Below, piece by piece: positions 1 to 9,284 of a DNA stretch of 31,259 nucleotides. The notes under the pieces were generated by a model that worked only from the letters and a program-made list of their open reading frames with translations, was not told the origin of the DNA and did not search any database. The position numbers and the translations under genes are program-made. The number at the start of each line of letters is the position of its first letter. Positions within the stretch are counted from its first letter, which is position 1. The DNA comes from Zancudomyces culisetae (taxonomy: Eukaryota > Kickxellomycota > Harpellomycetes > Harpellales > Legeriomycetaceae). The DNA is taken from contig LSSK01000142.1 in NCBI GenBank assembly GCA_001969505.1, forward strand, positions 1-31,259, given 5' to 3'.

Positions 1-846
1 CTCACTTTCAATATAGTACGTTCTTGGTGCAATGCGTGGGGTTTGTCTGCTAACGTATTTTTCGGTTGAATATGTCAATACTTTGCTAAATATTGGCACA
101 AAGTGACTCAACACTTGTTCAATGCAAGTGTAAAGTTTACCGTATTTTTTGGGGTTCAGATTGTTGATGTATGACAAGATTTTTGTGTTTCCTTCAGCAT
201 CCACATCTACTTCTGCGGGTAACCATTGGAATTTATCTGATATAACAATATCATACCACTTACGCTTTCTGCTATCTTTGTCAGTTTCAAATACTAAATT
301 ATCCACGCTTCCTGCACCCAAGTTCATATAGCTCCTCATTATATCCGTTTCATTAGGACTCAAATCCTTTGTAACCGCCCTGCTTACTCCATTGATAACA
401 GAATAGAGTGATGGATGGACTAGGTCCAGGACTTGTTGGTCGGATCCAGGATGCCAGTCCTGGCTATTTTTGGTATCTTTTTCAAACTCTTCGACAGCTT
501 GGATAAGCTGGTTTAGTACGGATTTTGGAATGTACTCGTCTGCAAAAAACGTTCCATCTACGGCTTCTAGTATTTTTTCTCCCTCAGCGTAATCTTCTGC
601 CAAATACTTGCACTCATCAAGAGCAAACTGGATATCCTTTTCATTAAAGTTGGCAAGCAACTCTTGTTTCCATTTTGCCCGTATTTCTGGATCTTTTATT
701 TTTATATTCCATCGTTTTTTGCTTCTGATTTCGCTTACTATCTTGACAATGTTCTGTTCAACCAAGGTCATGGTGTACTCACCTTCACCAATACCAAACC
801 CATGAAAAACAGAAAAAAATTTTGGTAGTACTTTTTTTGAGCTCAT
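1..846 (-). CDS. DUF4246 family protein, 3' part beyond window (partial)
   Basis: An open frame of 282 codons runs without a stop from an ATG at 844-846 to the window edge, so the C-terminus is missing. Residues about 129-150 (DWHPGSDQQVLDLVHPSLY) and about 206-232 (FQWLPAEVDVD, then ILSYINNLNP), followed by an IEQVLSHFVPIF segment, match my memory of the conserved core of DUF4246, a mainly fungal family of unknown function. There is no signal peptide or membrane segment. The N-terminal 120 residues are charged and probably helical. The start context is A-rich (ACAAAAATG), like the other genes here. The family often has a later conserved half that would lie outside the window. No biochemical role can be given. 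The family assignment is good; completeness cannot be judged. Confidence 0.85.
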   Translation of the reverse strand, partial: MSSKKVLPKFFSVFHGFGIGEGEYTMTLVEQNIVKIVSEIRSKKRWNIKIKDPEIRAKWKQELLANFNEKDIQFALDECKYLAEDYAEGEKILEAVDGTFFADEYIPKSVLNQLIQAVEEFEKDTKNSQDWHPGSDQQVLDLVHPSLYSVINGVSRAVTKDLSPNETDIMRSYMNLGAGSVDNLVFETDKDSRKRKWYDIVISDKFQWLPAEVDVDAEGNTKILSYINNLNPKKYGKLYTCIEQVLSHFVPIFSKVLTYSTEKYVSRQTPRIAPRTYYIESE

Positions 847-2314
847 TTTTGTTATCCAATTTATTGTGTTATTGACTTTTTTCAGTGTAAAGGTTTAAAG
901 TTATAATTTTTTAAATTTACTTTGAGTAGCTGAGAACTATTTATACCTTCTTTTTTTTTACTCGATGAGTCAGCAAATGTGGGTACGTATTCTAATTCCC
1001 CATTTAACTGGTTTTACGCGTACTTTATAGATCAAATTAGACATGTAATATATCATAAGATAAAAATTATTAAAAATATTTAATTACACAGCTATAAACA
1101 GAACCTAATAAAAGCCAATTTCAAAAATTGCAAGCTAATGCCAAAAGAACCGAATGAAGATGTCTCTGAAGGGTACTCTATTAGGAAAACATGCAATATA
1201 GTAGCCAATTGCGACAAAAGATTATTTTTTTTCTTGATTTTTTCTGCGCGATACACAAATGGTATATTACCAACAAATGCTTTCTACCTATTTCTGTACC
1301 AAAGAGTGAAAATAAGACGCAAAAGATAAATATGGCTGTGCTCCTTTGGGACTTCAAGTAATTCTGAGTATACATAAGTAACATTGGACAATTTAGCAGT
1401 ACTGTTTTGAATGATTTGTAAATATAAGCGCAAATGCAAATTCAAATGAAAATGCAAATAAAATGTGTAATTTGTAACATGTAGCGAAATAAAACGTCCC
1501 CAAAAAAGGACTAGGCAAAGAAACTCCAGTACTCTTTAGTTAGGTTGTTTTCTTTTCTGCAAAATCAATACATGTTTTCCGATATAATTAAGTGTCTTTA
1601 GGCTAATAATTATTGAGTAAAAATATACTATACTTATGCTCTTAAACCTATTATAAGTATACGTATATATTTTGAGAATAAAACACTTATTTCTAAAGTA
1701 AAAAGAAAAGCGTTTTAAAAGCAAAAGCATTATAGTGAGAGCTGGTAGTGATTGATTCGTAGTTCGGTCTGATGTATGCTATGAAGCAGGCTAAAAGAGA
1801 TAGAAATCATTAATAAAAAAGAATAAACAAAAAGATGAGTGTCTTGTACATCAAAAAATAGTGAATCTCATAATCCCAGTCCAAACTAACAAGATAGTGG
1901 ATTTATCAAAACTGGAAAATATATCTATATGGCTTTCAATTTTGCCATCAGTATTTCTTTACCTTTTGTTTTATAACTGTTAAATTAGTACAGTCACATT
2001 TTAACGTTATAGAAAAGCTAAAATAATTAGGAATTGAATAGTTTGAAGCAGAATATATAGCTGTAAAAAAGAGAATATATTAAAGTGTATCAATATTGGT
2101 GTACAATTTGAATTGTTTTTGTCAGAGTTTAATAAAATTATTCATATAATGTTTACGTTTGCTACAATACTCCAAAATCCATAAAGCAAGACTATTGCTT
2201 CAGAAAACTCCATTAAAAAAACAACCAAGCTAAGGGCTTTCAGTTGGAATCAACAATGAAGCCAGAATTGGATTTGAAATCTGTGTGGTATAAGAATTAT
2301 GGTGTGGGAGAGTA
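847..2314. other. Intergenic, AT-rich, no supported gene
   Basis: Upstream of the leftward DUF4246 gene. Small open frames on both strands (for example 1138-1329 plus and 1181-1384 minus) overlap each other and have no recognisable composition. Two copies of the octamer ATGCAAAT occur 18 bases apart at 1434-1441 and 1452-1459. No tRNA, repeat array or transposon ends were recognised. Confidence 0.6.
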
Positions 2315-2684
2315 ATGTCTTATGGTGGATTTGGTGGTGAGCAGGCCGAGAAACCGCACCACTACTATCAGCTTAATGATGTTACTAATCAAGGTGCGAC
2401 ATTCTAATCTAATTATGTTAAGAAATTTAAAGGCTCATCATTGTAATTGAATTAGGATCGATTAAATATTTCTGAGTGGTTGTATTTTGATTTATTTTGA
2501 TTTTGTTGAGTGGAATAGGTTTAGACACATTAATAAATATTTAGCCAGTGAAAAGAGTTCTCTGAGCAAAGGAAGCGATGAAAACACATACAAAGATGGA
2601 TTTGGTGAGTTTGATGATGAATATTTAAAAGTGGAAACCGAAGTTGATTGTTTCAGTTATACATTTGCAAAAGGACCAATATAG
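2315..2684 (+). CDS. Possible two-exon small protein, unrecognised
   Basis: An ATG at 2315 opens 26 codons (beginning MSYGGFGGEQAEKP) with higher GC than the surroundings. An intron from 2394 (GTGCGA) to 2544 (ATTTAG) would join them in frame to a second segment, 2545-2684, ending in TAG. The spliced product is 72 residues: a Gly/His/Tyr-rich start, then a Lys/Ser and acidic stretch (GFGEFDDEYLKVETEVD). I recognise no domain, signal peptide or membrane helix. Support is limited: the 5' splice site is not the common GTAAGT type, and the evidence is frame continuity plus codon composition only. It could instead be the remains of a longer gene. RNA reads across 2393/2545 would settle it. Confidence 0.3.
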
Positions 2685-2929
2685 GAGTCTTCTTGTAACA
2701 AAATGAATTATAATTGAGGTAAAACGACGCATTTAAGGAGTATTTATACCAACACTAACGATAAAATCAAAATTTATAGATACTAATGTATCTATTGTGT
2801 ACGATCGTGATAGCGAATAACGAAATCGAAGAAACGATTAATTTTTAAAACCTTAGTTCTACTATCTAAAGCTGAGCATTTCCAATTGAAATATTCAAGC
2901 TTTCTTGGTATTATACAGGGGTGTTTATT

Positions 2930-2961
2930 TGTATTTTTATGTGGTATTAGTTTAATGAATT
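2930..2961 (+). repeat. 32-base dispersed repeat, copy A
   Basis: This 32-base stretch, centred on TTTTATGTGGTATTA, matches 4732-4763 at 28 of 32 positions by direct comparison. Both copies are in non-coding DNA on the same strand. They could be a relic of a dispersed element or chance similarity in AT-rich DNA. Confidence 0.4.
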
Positions 2962-3466
2962 AAACGTGTAAAGAAATAAAATGAGCAGTAAAAGAGATAT
3001 TAATGCCAGAGTTTAGTTTGGTTATATATTTGTAAAAAAGCAGAGATATTTTATAAAGCCCCTAATGAGTAAAAAAATGTAATAGAGGATAAAGTGCTGT
3101 GATATTTTCTAAAAAGTAGCGAATAGCAGAATCAGCGCAACTAGAAAATAAGAGATAGAGAGAGGAGAAATGGCAGTGGGAAATCTTGTGACAGAATCAC
3201 AAAGAAGCTAGAAAAAAATCAATTAAAATATTAGTGGATCCATTTTTGCTATTGGGTAGCAGGATGGGTTTTGTAAATGCAATTTTAACGAATATAACTA
3301 AAAATGATAAGTGTATCTAAATGATTTATAATCATATATTCTTGATTTTTGGCAAAAGTAACTCGAATGTGTAATGCACTTTTTCAAGTGTACAAGTTCC
3401 TGTTTTCATAAAAATACTATCCAAGTCTTGAGTATGTACATAGGAAACCAGATATCAAGAAAAAAG

Positions 3467-3474
3467 TATAAATA
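3467..3474 (+). promoter_or_regulatory. TATA box of the metallothionein-like gene
   Basis: TATAAATA lies 148 bases before the ATG at 3615. It sits inside a 16-base string, AAAAAAGTATAAATAG (3460-3475), that recurs exactly upstream of the tyrosinase gene (23342-23357). A start site about 30 bases downstream would give a 5' UTR of roughly 110 bases. Confidence 0.65.
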
Positions 3475-3614
3475 GTTCACGACTTTTCTCAAAAAAGACA
3501 AGAAAATATCAATCATAAAACCACCTAGTATTCCATACTAAATACAAAAAGAAAACAATAATACCAATAAGCTTGGCTAATAAACCAATACAAACCAGAA
3601 TAAATAAATCAAAG

Positions 3615-4010
3615 ATGAGTTCATGCGACAAAAAGGCCTGCTACAACAAAGATATTGGAGAGTGCAGAGATGTTCCCGGGGGTCGGTGTTCATGCGAGGC
3701 TGGAAATTGTGAATGCTGCTGCAAGAAGGGGCAAGGTTGTTCAGCCACCTCTGAAGGAAAATGCTGTTGTGAATCTGAAAAGTGCAACTGTGCTGAAAAT
3801 AAGAAAGTCAGTACCTGTTGTAGGTGTTCAGTAGGTAAAAAGTGTATCTGCAGGGAGGATGAGTGCAAGTGCGAAGGAAAAAGTATATGTCAGTGCAGAG
3901 ATGGTAAAGGTTGTACATGTGGAGGACCATGTAAATGTGAACAAGCAACCTGTGAATGCAAGGAGGGTAAAGGCGAGCAATGCCACTGTGAATCTGGATG
4001 TAAATGTTAA
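3615..4010 (+). CDS. Metallothionein-like cysteine-rich protein
   Basis: A 131-residue protein from the ATG at 3615; the frame stays open upstream but has no earlier ATG. I count 34 cysteines (26%), mostly in Cys-X-Cys pairs with some CCC triplets (CECCC, KCCCE). Spacers are rich in Lys, Glu and Gly, with only one Tyr and one His. This is the signature of metallothioneins, which chelate Cu(I), Zn or Cd in the cytosol through cysteine thiolates. There is no signal peptide. Two loosely similar Cys-rich parts (about 18-58 and 62-131) are joined by an ENKKVSTCC stretch; the second repeats a CxC-plus-acidic module such as CKCEGK and CECKEGK. Known fungal metallothioneins are often 25-60 residues, so this one is long. 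A strong TATA box precedes it, as expected for an inducible gene, but no metal-responsive site was identified. The metal preference is unknown. Confidence 0.82.
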   Translation: MSSCDKKACYNKDIGECRDVPGGRCSCEAGNCECCCKKGQGCSATSEGKCCCESEKCNCAENKKVSTCCRCSVGKKCICREDECKCEGKSICQCRDGKGCTCGGPCKCEQATCECKEGKGEQCHCESGCKC

Positions 4011-4140
4011 GAAGTAGTGGAGTAGTCGTACTGTATGTCCCACAGCACATGCTTTTAGTTGGTGTATTCACTGCTTTTACTTTGGTATCATTGACAGATT
4101 CATAATTTTTTCTAACTGGTGAGAATAACAGTCGGTTATA

Positions 4141-4146
4141 AATAAA
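4141..4146 (+). terminator. Probable poly(A) signal of the metallothionein-like gene
   Basis: AATAAA lies 131 bases after the stop codon and is followed by a T-rich stretch, consistent with a cleavage and polyadenylation region. Confidence 0.45.
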
Positions 4147-4731
4147 ACCAAGACCATTTTACTTTGAACTCTTGATGTTTTTTTGTTTATTTTTTATTAG
4201 CATACTCTTGCATTTTACCATAACTTGTGTAGTATTATAGTTTTAGGGCACTTGTATTTTTCAGAAATAAATAAATACATAAATAATATCCAGAATGTTG
4301 CAAAATACTAGTTATTATTAAACCTTGATTACTTTGTTTCATAAATGCTAAATAAGAATAGTAGGAAATGCTAAAATCAATAAACTCAGGCTGGATAAAA
4401 CACTTTTATTTAATATTTAGACGTGTATATCTCACATTCAACCCGGTTGATAAACAACATCATCAATATGTTTTCAATGGATCGCAATAATAAATCCCAC
4501 TCCACAACTACTAACATAGTTAGAATAAATAAATAGCCGTTCGATTTACATCTGAATACGATGTGACTCTCTTGATCAGTCTACTCTGAGGGGGGGGATT
4601 ACTGAGCCAAGTTAATGATCTTGAATTGACTCAGAGCAAAAAAAATCCCACTGAGTTAACACTTGATGGGCATGGAGTTTATAGCAGAGACAGGAGGGAA
4701 TAAGTTGGATAGATATTTTATAGAATTTTTT

Positions 4732-4763
4732 TGTAGTTTTATGTGGTATTAATTTGATAAATT
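4732..4763 (+). repeat. 32-base dispersed repeat, copy B
   Basis: Matches 2930-2961 at 28 of 32 positions, in the same orientation. The shorter word GTGGTAT recurs several more times between 5730 and 6290 without longer matches. Confidence 0.4.
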
Positions 4764-5290
4764 CATCTAAGCAAAAAAATATTGGTGGCACGTCTGTAAT
4801 ATGTGTTAATGACAGTATAAAAATAGCATATTGATTTTCGCTTATAATAAGGTTTTGTGCCTCACTATAAAGAAATGGTTTAAGAAAAAGAATACCGAAC
4901 TGATACTAGGAGGTGGATGATAATGAGTGGTGAGAAAGATAATATACGGTATTTACGAATTGAGAAAATATGCAATTAACTTGACATCTGGTTTGAAAAA
5001 TATACACACAGATTATGCTATTCAATCTGTTCAACTTACTTCTTTTTTTCCTTCTATAAACTAATTGTTAGAGTGCTTAGTTTAAAGCAAAAAAATGCCT
5101 ATTTGGATTACATTTCTACACGATAACAATTGCACCACCTACCAGGTATTAGAACATTATGAAATAAATTAATTTAAAGATATGCATTCAAGTGTAGATC
5201 GATCCACAGGGTGGAAGAGTTTACCAATATATTACGAACACCGACATTTTTATATTTTTGTAACTCGGTGTAGAGCACTTGTGATATTTA

Positions 5291-5311
5291 CCCCTCCCCT
5301 CCCCCTCCCCC
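5291..5311 (-). other. Putative G-quadruplex (minus) / i-motif (plus)
   Basis: The plus strand reads C4-T-C4-T-C5-T-C5. The minus strand therefore has four G-runs of at least four bases with single-base loops, the loop arrangement generally found to be most stable. It lies in non-coding DNA about 2.4 kb before the PKA start. Confidence 0.7.
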
Positions 5312-5576
5312 AAAAAAATATAATTAAATAACGAGTATACAATTCTATTCAACCAGAGGACTTATAGGCATGACCAAAAGTAAGCATGTTCTCTTTTGAC
5401 TATGTAATGGAAAATAAGAACGCGCCTGATTGTTGTTTTAATAATTTTAAATGACTGCTCAACAAATCAATCAATCCAATATACTGATTGAGCGTAGTTA
5501 GTTTTATTTTGATTTTGTGCGAGAGGAACGGGGGGGGGGATAGAAATATATATTTTTCAGGATAAGTTTTGTTGAG

Positions 5577-5586
5577 TATAAAAAGG
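5577..5586 (+). promoter_or_regulatory. Orphan TATA-like sequence
   Basis: TATAAAAAGG is a good TATA-box match but no recognised gene follows it closely. The only nearby frame is the 43-codon ORF beginning at 5590, which is too close for ordinary TATA spacing. Confidence 0.3.
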
Positions 5587-5589
5587 CAA

Positions 5590-5721
5590 ATGGTAAATCA
5601 GAAATCCTCAAATTGGCATTATCCAGATACGTTTGTGATTGAGCCGATTAGCCTTATACTGCCATTAGAAAAAGTTGGTTGGTTTGTCGATGGTATTTTA
5701 TTATCATTATTCGCAATGTAG
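5590..5721 (+). CDS. Possible 43-residue ORF, unrecognised
   Basis: ATG at 5590, TAG at 5719-5721. The product starts MVNQKSSNWHYPDTF and continues into a hydrophobic stretch (IEPISLILPLEKVGWFVDGILLSLF). Its composition is more protein-like than nearby frames, but the length is within chance expectation and there is no family match. It could be a fragment of a decayed gene. Confidence 0.15.
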   Translation: MVNQKSSNWHYPDTFVIEPISLILPLEKVGWFVDGILLSLFAM

Positions 5722-6688
5722 GATTGTTGTGTTTGGTGGTATCTGACCCCCCTTCCTTCTTACATCTATTCCACATTTACTAACCAGTATCACAGGAAAA
5801 TAAACACGCTTATTTATTCACTCCAAAACCGGAGTAGGGGAACGGGATTAGGTTCAGCATTTTGATTTCTGGCCGAGTAAGTGCAGTGGTATTTACATGT
5901 GATATTTTCATGTACCATTAAAAGAGAAATGCACGATTATAATTCGCTAAAGAGTTTTTACATATCCCCCTCCCCAATATTTCGTGTGGTTAGTGGTATT
6001 GAATTGTAATTACATTTACGTATACACAATATTGACCAACCAGAATTCTCAGAAAGATAAACAGTCAGTCAAATGACTAGAGTATTGGGGGGGAGGGGAA
6101 ACCAAAAACAAACTAATGGTTTGCTGGAGGAGTGAGTATACAGGTACCTTTGCATTTACTGATTTGGTATTTATTTATGCTAGTACAGGCAGTACACATT
6201 GACATCTGCATATATTGGTAATTGGAATAAACAAATCGCAAAATAATTGCGTGCGGATAAAACTTGCAAACATATAAAGAGGTGGTATATGGTAAAAATA
6301 AAATGAATCTACAAATAGGAGCACAGAATACTTGGCTACCTAAATGATTATTTGCCAACCATAGATGTTGTTGTATCTTATTTTTTGCTCATTTGTTAAA
6401 TGATCTATACGAGTGTTTACTAATTTATTTTATGCATTGGATAGAAAGCAAGCAAGACCATTTCTTTTTTAGCAAACACAAATTTGAGAGTAGTTCATAG
6501 TGATAGAATCTATCATCATTCATAGAAGAGGGGGGTGGCCGATCTTATCAAAAGATGATGGCAGGTAAAAGTCGGAGAAATGATGATTTTTTTTTAGAAG
6601 AATTGTCGGCGCTTTGTTAAAAAAAAAGTGAGAGGATAGACTGGGAGTATTGTCTTTATCTTTGGAACTAGGATTGGGATTAAAGTTA

Positions 6689-6712
6689 GAATTGGAATTG
6701 GAATTGGAATTG
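6689..6712 (+). repeat. GAATTG microsatellite, four exact units
   Basis: Four exact tandem copies of GAATTG. Degenerate related units (GGAACTAGGATTGGGATT) lie just upstream, suggesting an older, longer tract. Confidence 0.8.
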
Positions 6713-7690
6713 GAGCATACATTCTTTCCTTATTTTAGATATTGGTGATTTTTTATTTGCAAGTAAACAAATAATCGTTGTGTAAGCGATTTTAATTTGT
6801 TTGATAATCTAAATAATACATTTGCCAGATACACACAAGCAACACTGCGATACAGTTGGTGGAGGGTGGGTGGAATAGATGGGAGAAAAAGGTGGATATT
6901 TTATGGTGCAGTAAAAATATATATTTTTTGTTTGGCTGTTTTAGCAGTTGAAGGTATTATTTTCTTTTGATGTGTTGTGTACGGGTCATGAAGCTCGAGA
7001 AAATAATGGCCTATTGATGAGAATATATAGAACACTTTGTGTATCATTATCAAAATGATAATGCAACATCAAAACGCGAACTCCTTTGTACTTTCTTTAA
7101 TATTTAGTTAGCGAAAAATACAAGGGTGAAAAATTACAGGAGTTTGATATATTATAATACCGGATAACTATTTAGGACAAGGTATAGTGATATTCAACAT
7201 AATAAAAAAGGGAAAAAGAGAATATTGCGATAGAATATTAATGTATCCGGATACAGCTAGTTTTGAAGGTATATTTCAGATATATATTTTTATATATTTT
7301 ACCATTTTTACTTGTATTTTATAGGTATACTATTGTGTTAATATCATCATAAACAGTATTACAATAAAATATATTTAAAAAATCCATTGTTAAAAGTAGA
7401 AAAGCTGGAACGAGTTCAAGAGTATAACTAGCAAAGTAAAAAGTGTTAAATAGAAATATATTTACAAAAAAAGTACAAAAAAAACACAAAAGAATCAAGC
7501 AATATCAAGTTTGGAGGGGAACGTGCAATAGAAAAAATTGGCAAAGGAAAGCAAGTTGATTTATAGCTCCAAAAAAAACACTACTTATATTATCGGCACT
7601 CAATTATATACGAGTTCCAAGTGTAAAGAAGAAGGGAATAATACAATATAATATACCAGCATAATAGTCTTTTTAAAAGAAAAAAAAACA

Positions 7691-9118
7691 ATGGGTCAAG
7701 GAATTAGTTCGGGGACCAAGCAGAGCATTGGAGTTCGCAAATCACTAGAATGTGCAATGCAGAATAACTTCAACAATGTACGCAACACCGAAGGCGACAC
7801 CGACAATGCACAGCGCAAGGCGCACAGTTTGAACCCAACAGCACGTTCTGATCCGTGTAGAGAGGCTGATGCAGATGCGAAGACTCTGGTGGAAAAGCAA
7901 GAAGAGACATCACCATGCCAGCCTCAAGATTCGTGTGCAGCTAGAATACCACTCTTTTGTTGTTGCACAGACACGCAAACCCAAGCATATACATCAGGTT
8001 CACTGCCGGGTCGCGGACCCGATGGAACTGCAGAAATTTATGATCCCGAGCTGCTGGCCAAGGAGAGACGTCTCAAGTACTTACATTTTTTACGCGAAAA
8101 AGACCGATACAATGTCAAATTGAAACTCAGTGACTTTGAATTCTATCGCACAATTGGTGCTGGATCATTTGGAAAGGTAAAAATCTGCAAGTACCTTAAG
8201 GCTGGGGATCTCAAACCCAAAGGCAGAAAAAAGTCAGGTTTGGGAAAAGCATACTATGCCTGTAAAATCCTCACCAAGAGTGAAGTCCTGCGATCTAACC
8301 AAGTCGAACACGTAATAAATGAACGAAATGTACTCCAGTTTGTTGAATGTCCATTTATTGTCAAGATATTTGGTACAGCACAGGATCAAAACAACCTATA
8401 CATGTTTCTTGAGTACATTGTCGGTGGTGAGTTGTTCAGCTACTTGCGGAAATACGAATCGTTTCCGTCTCCTGTCGCCAAGTTTTATGCAGCCGAAGTG
8501 TTTGTTGCGTTTGAATATCTACATTCATACGACTTGGTATACCGTGATCTCAAACCCGAAAATATCCTCGTTGATCGTACTGGTCATATCAAGATCACAG
8601 ATCTGGGTTTTTCAAAACACGTGCCTGAAAACATTACTTGGACACTTTGTGGAACGCCTGACTATCTGGCTCCTGAAATCATCGCCAATAAAGGTTATGG
8701 AAAAGCTGTGGATTGGTACAGCCTGGGTGTGCTGATTTTTGAAATGATTGCTGGATATACTCCGTTTTACGAGTCCGACCACTATAAGATGTACGAGCGC
8801 ATCCTGGCCAACCGCATCCAATGGCCTAGTGTATTTGACCCAGATGCAAAGGACCTGGTAAGAAAATTGGTGACACCGGATCTGAGCAAACGGTATGGTA
8901 ACCTGAGCAACGGGCCTAAAGATATATCACGCCATAAATGGTTCCGTGAAGTGGACTGGCAAAAGCTAATGGATAGAGAAATAGCACCACCACTGGTTCC
9001 AACACAATCAGTAAATGAAGGAGATACAAGCAATTTTGATGAGTATGGCGAAACAGAAAAGGCTTATATTGGAACAGACCAAGAGTATGAGAAACGCGAA
9101 GAGTTTGTAGACTTTTAA
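7691..9118 (+). CDS. cAMP-dependent protein kinase catalytic subunit (PKA C)
   Basis: A 475-residue intronless AGC kinase that would phosphorylate Ser/Thr targets when cAMP releases its regulatory subunit. Visible features: P-loop GAGSFGKV (156-163), catalytic Lys192 in YYACKIL, YRDLKPEN (284-291), activation loop TWTLCGTPDYLAPE with phosphorylatable Thr318, and a PKA-type C-tail with GDTSNFDEY and a terminal FVDF hydrophobic motif. The fungal form VPENITWTLCGTPDY resembles yeast TPK proteins. Oddities: the metal-binding DFG is DLG (304-306), and a Lys/Gly-rich insertion (about 168-186) sits between beta strands 2 and 3. The roughly 145-residue N-terminal extension starts MGQGIS, an N-myristoylation consensus, and contains a CCC cluster (90-92) that could be palmitoylated. 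The start is supported by that consensus and an A-rich leader. It converges on the GYF gene, with 166 bases between stop codons. Confidence 0.95.
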   Translation: MGQGISSGTKQSIGVRKSLECAMQNNFNNVRNTEGDTDNAQRKAHSLNPTARSDPCREADADAKTLVEKQEETSPCQPQDSCAARIPLFCCCTDTQTQAYTSGSLPGRGPDGTAEIYDPELLAKERRLKYLHFLREKDRYNVKLKLSDFEFYRTIGAGSFGKVKICKYLKAGDLKPKGRKKSGLGKAYYACKILTKSEVLRSNQVEHVINERNVLQFVECPFIVKIFGTAQDQNNLYMFLEYIVGGELFSYLRKYESFPSPVAKFYAAEVFVAFEYLHSYDLVYRDLKPENILVDRTGHIKITDLGFSKHVPENITWTLCGTPDYLAPEIIANKGYGKAVDWYSLGVLIFEMIAGYTPFYESDHYKMYERILANRIQWPSVFDPDAKDLVRKLVTPDLSKRYGNLSNGPKDISRHKWFREVDWQKLMDREIAPPLVPTQSVNEGDTSNFDEYGETEKAYIGTDQEYEKREEFVDF

Positions 9119-9173
9119 ATGTTTTTGATTTTTTGATTGGGTATTTACTAGTAAGAGAGAGTGTAATATGATT

Positions 9174-9179
9174 AATAAA
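9174..9179 (+). terminator. Probable poly(A) signal of the PKA gene
   Basis: AATAAA lies 55 bases after the PKA stop codon, in the short convergent gap before the GYF gene end. Confidence 0.4.
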
Positions 9180-9284
9180 ATATAATACGGAATTACCATG
9201 ATAAAAGTAATAAAAAAAATGGTAAGGATAAATGGAAGAAAATGAAAGAAAAGAGAAGGATTTCAAGATGAAAACCTGACCTGT

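Larger units (their letters stand above)
2685..3614. other. Intergenic, promoter region of the metallothionein-like gene
   Basis: AT-rich, with no supported gene. The distal part carries one copy of a 32-base degenerate repeat (2930-2961). The proximal part holds the TATA box of the downstream gene. I looked for metal-response-element cores (TGCRCNC) and found no convincing copy. Confidence 0.6.
4147..7690. other. Long gene-poor region before the PKA gene
   Basis: About 3.5 kb with no convincing long gene. It holds scattered G or C homopolymers (4590-4597, 5530-5539, 6087-6093), a quadruplex-forming tract (5291-5311), an orphan TATA-like site with a 43-codon ORF (5577-5721), and a hexamer microsatellite (6689-6712). 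The last 300 bases are A-rich and are probably the promoter and 5' UTR of the PKA gene. No tRNA or transposon ends were recognised. Confidence 0.55.

Noticed and set aside
3573-3614. Upstream extension of the metallothionein-like frame by 14 codons.
   Set aside because: It begins with TTG rather than ATG; in a eukaryote the ATG at 3615 is the natural start.
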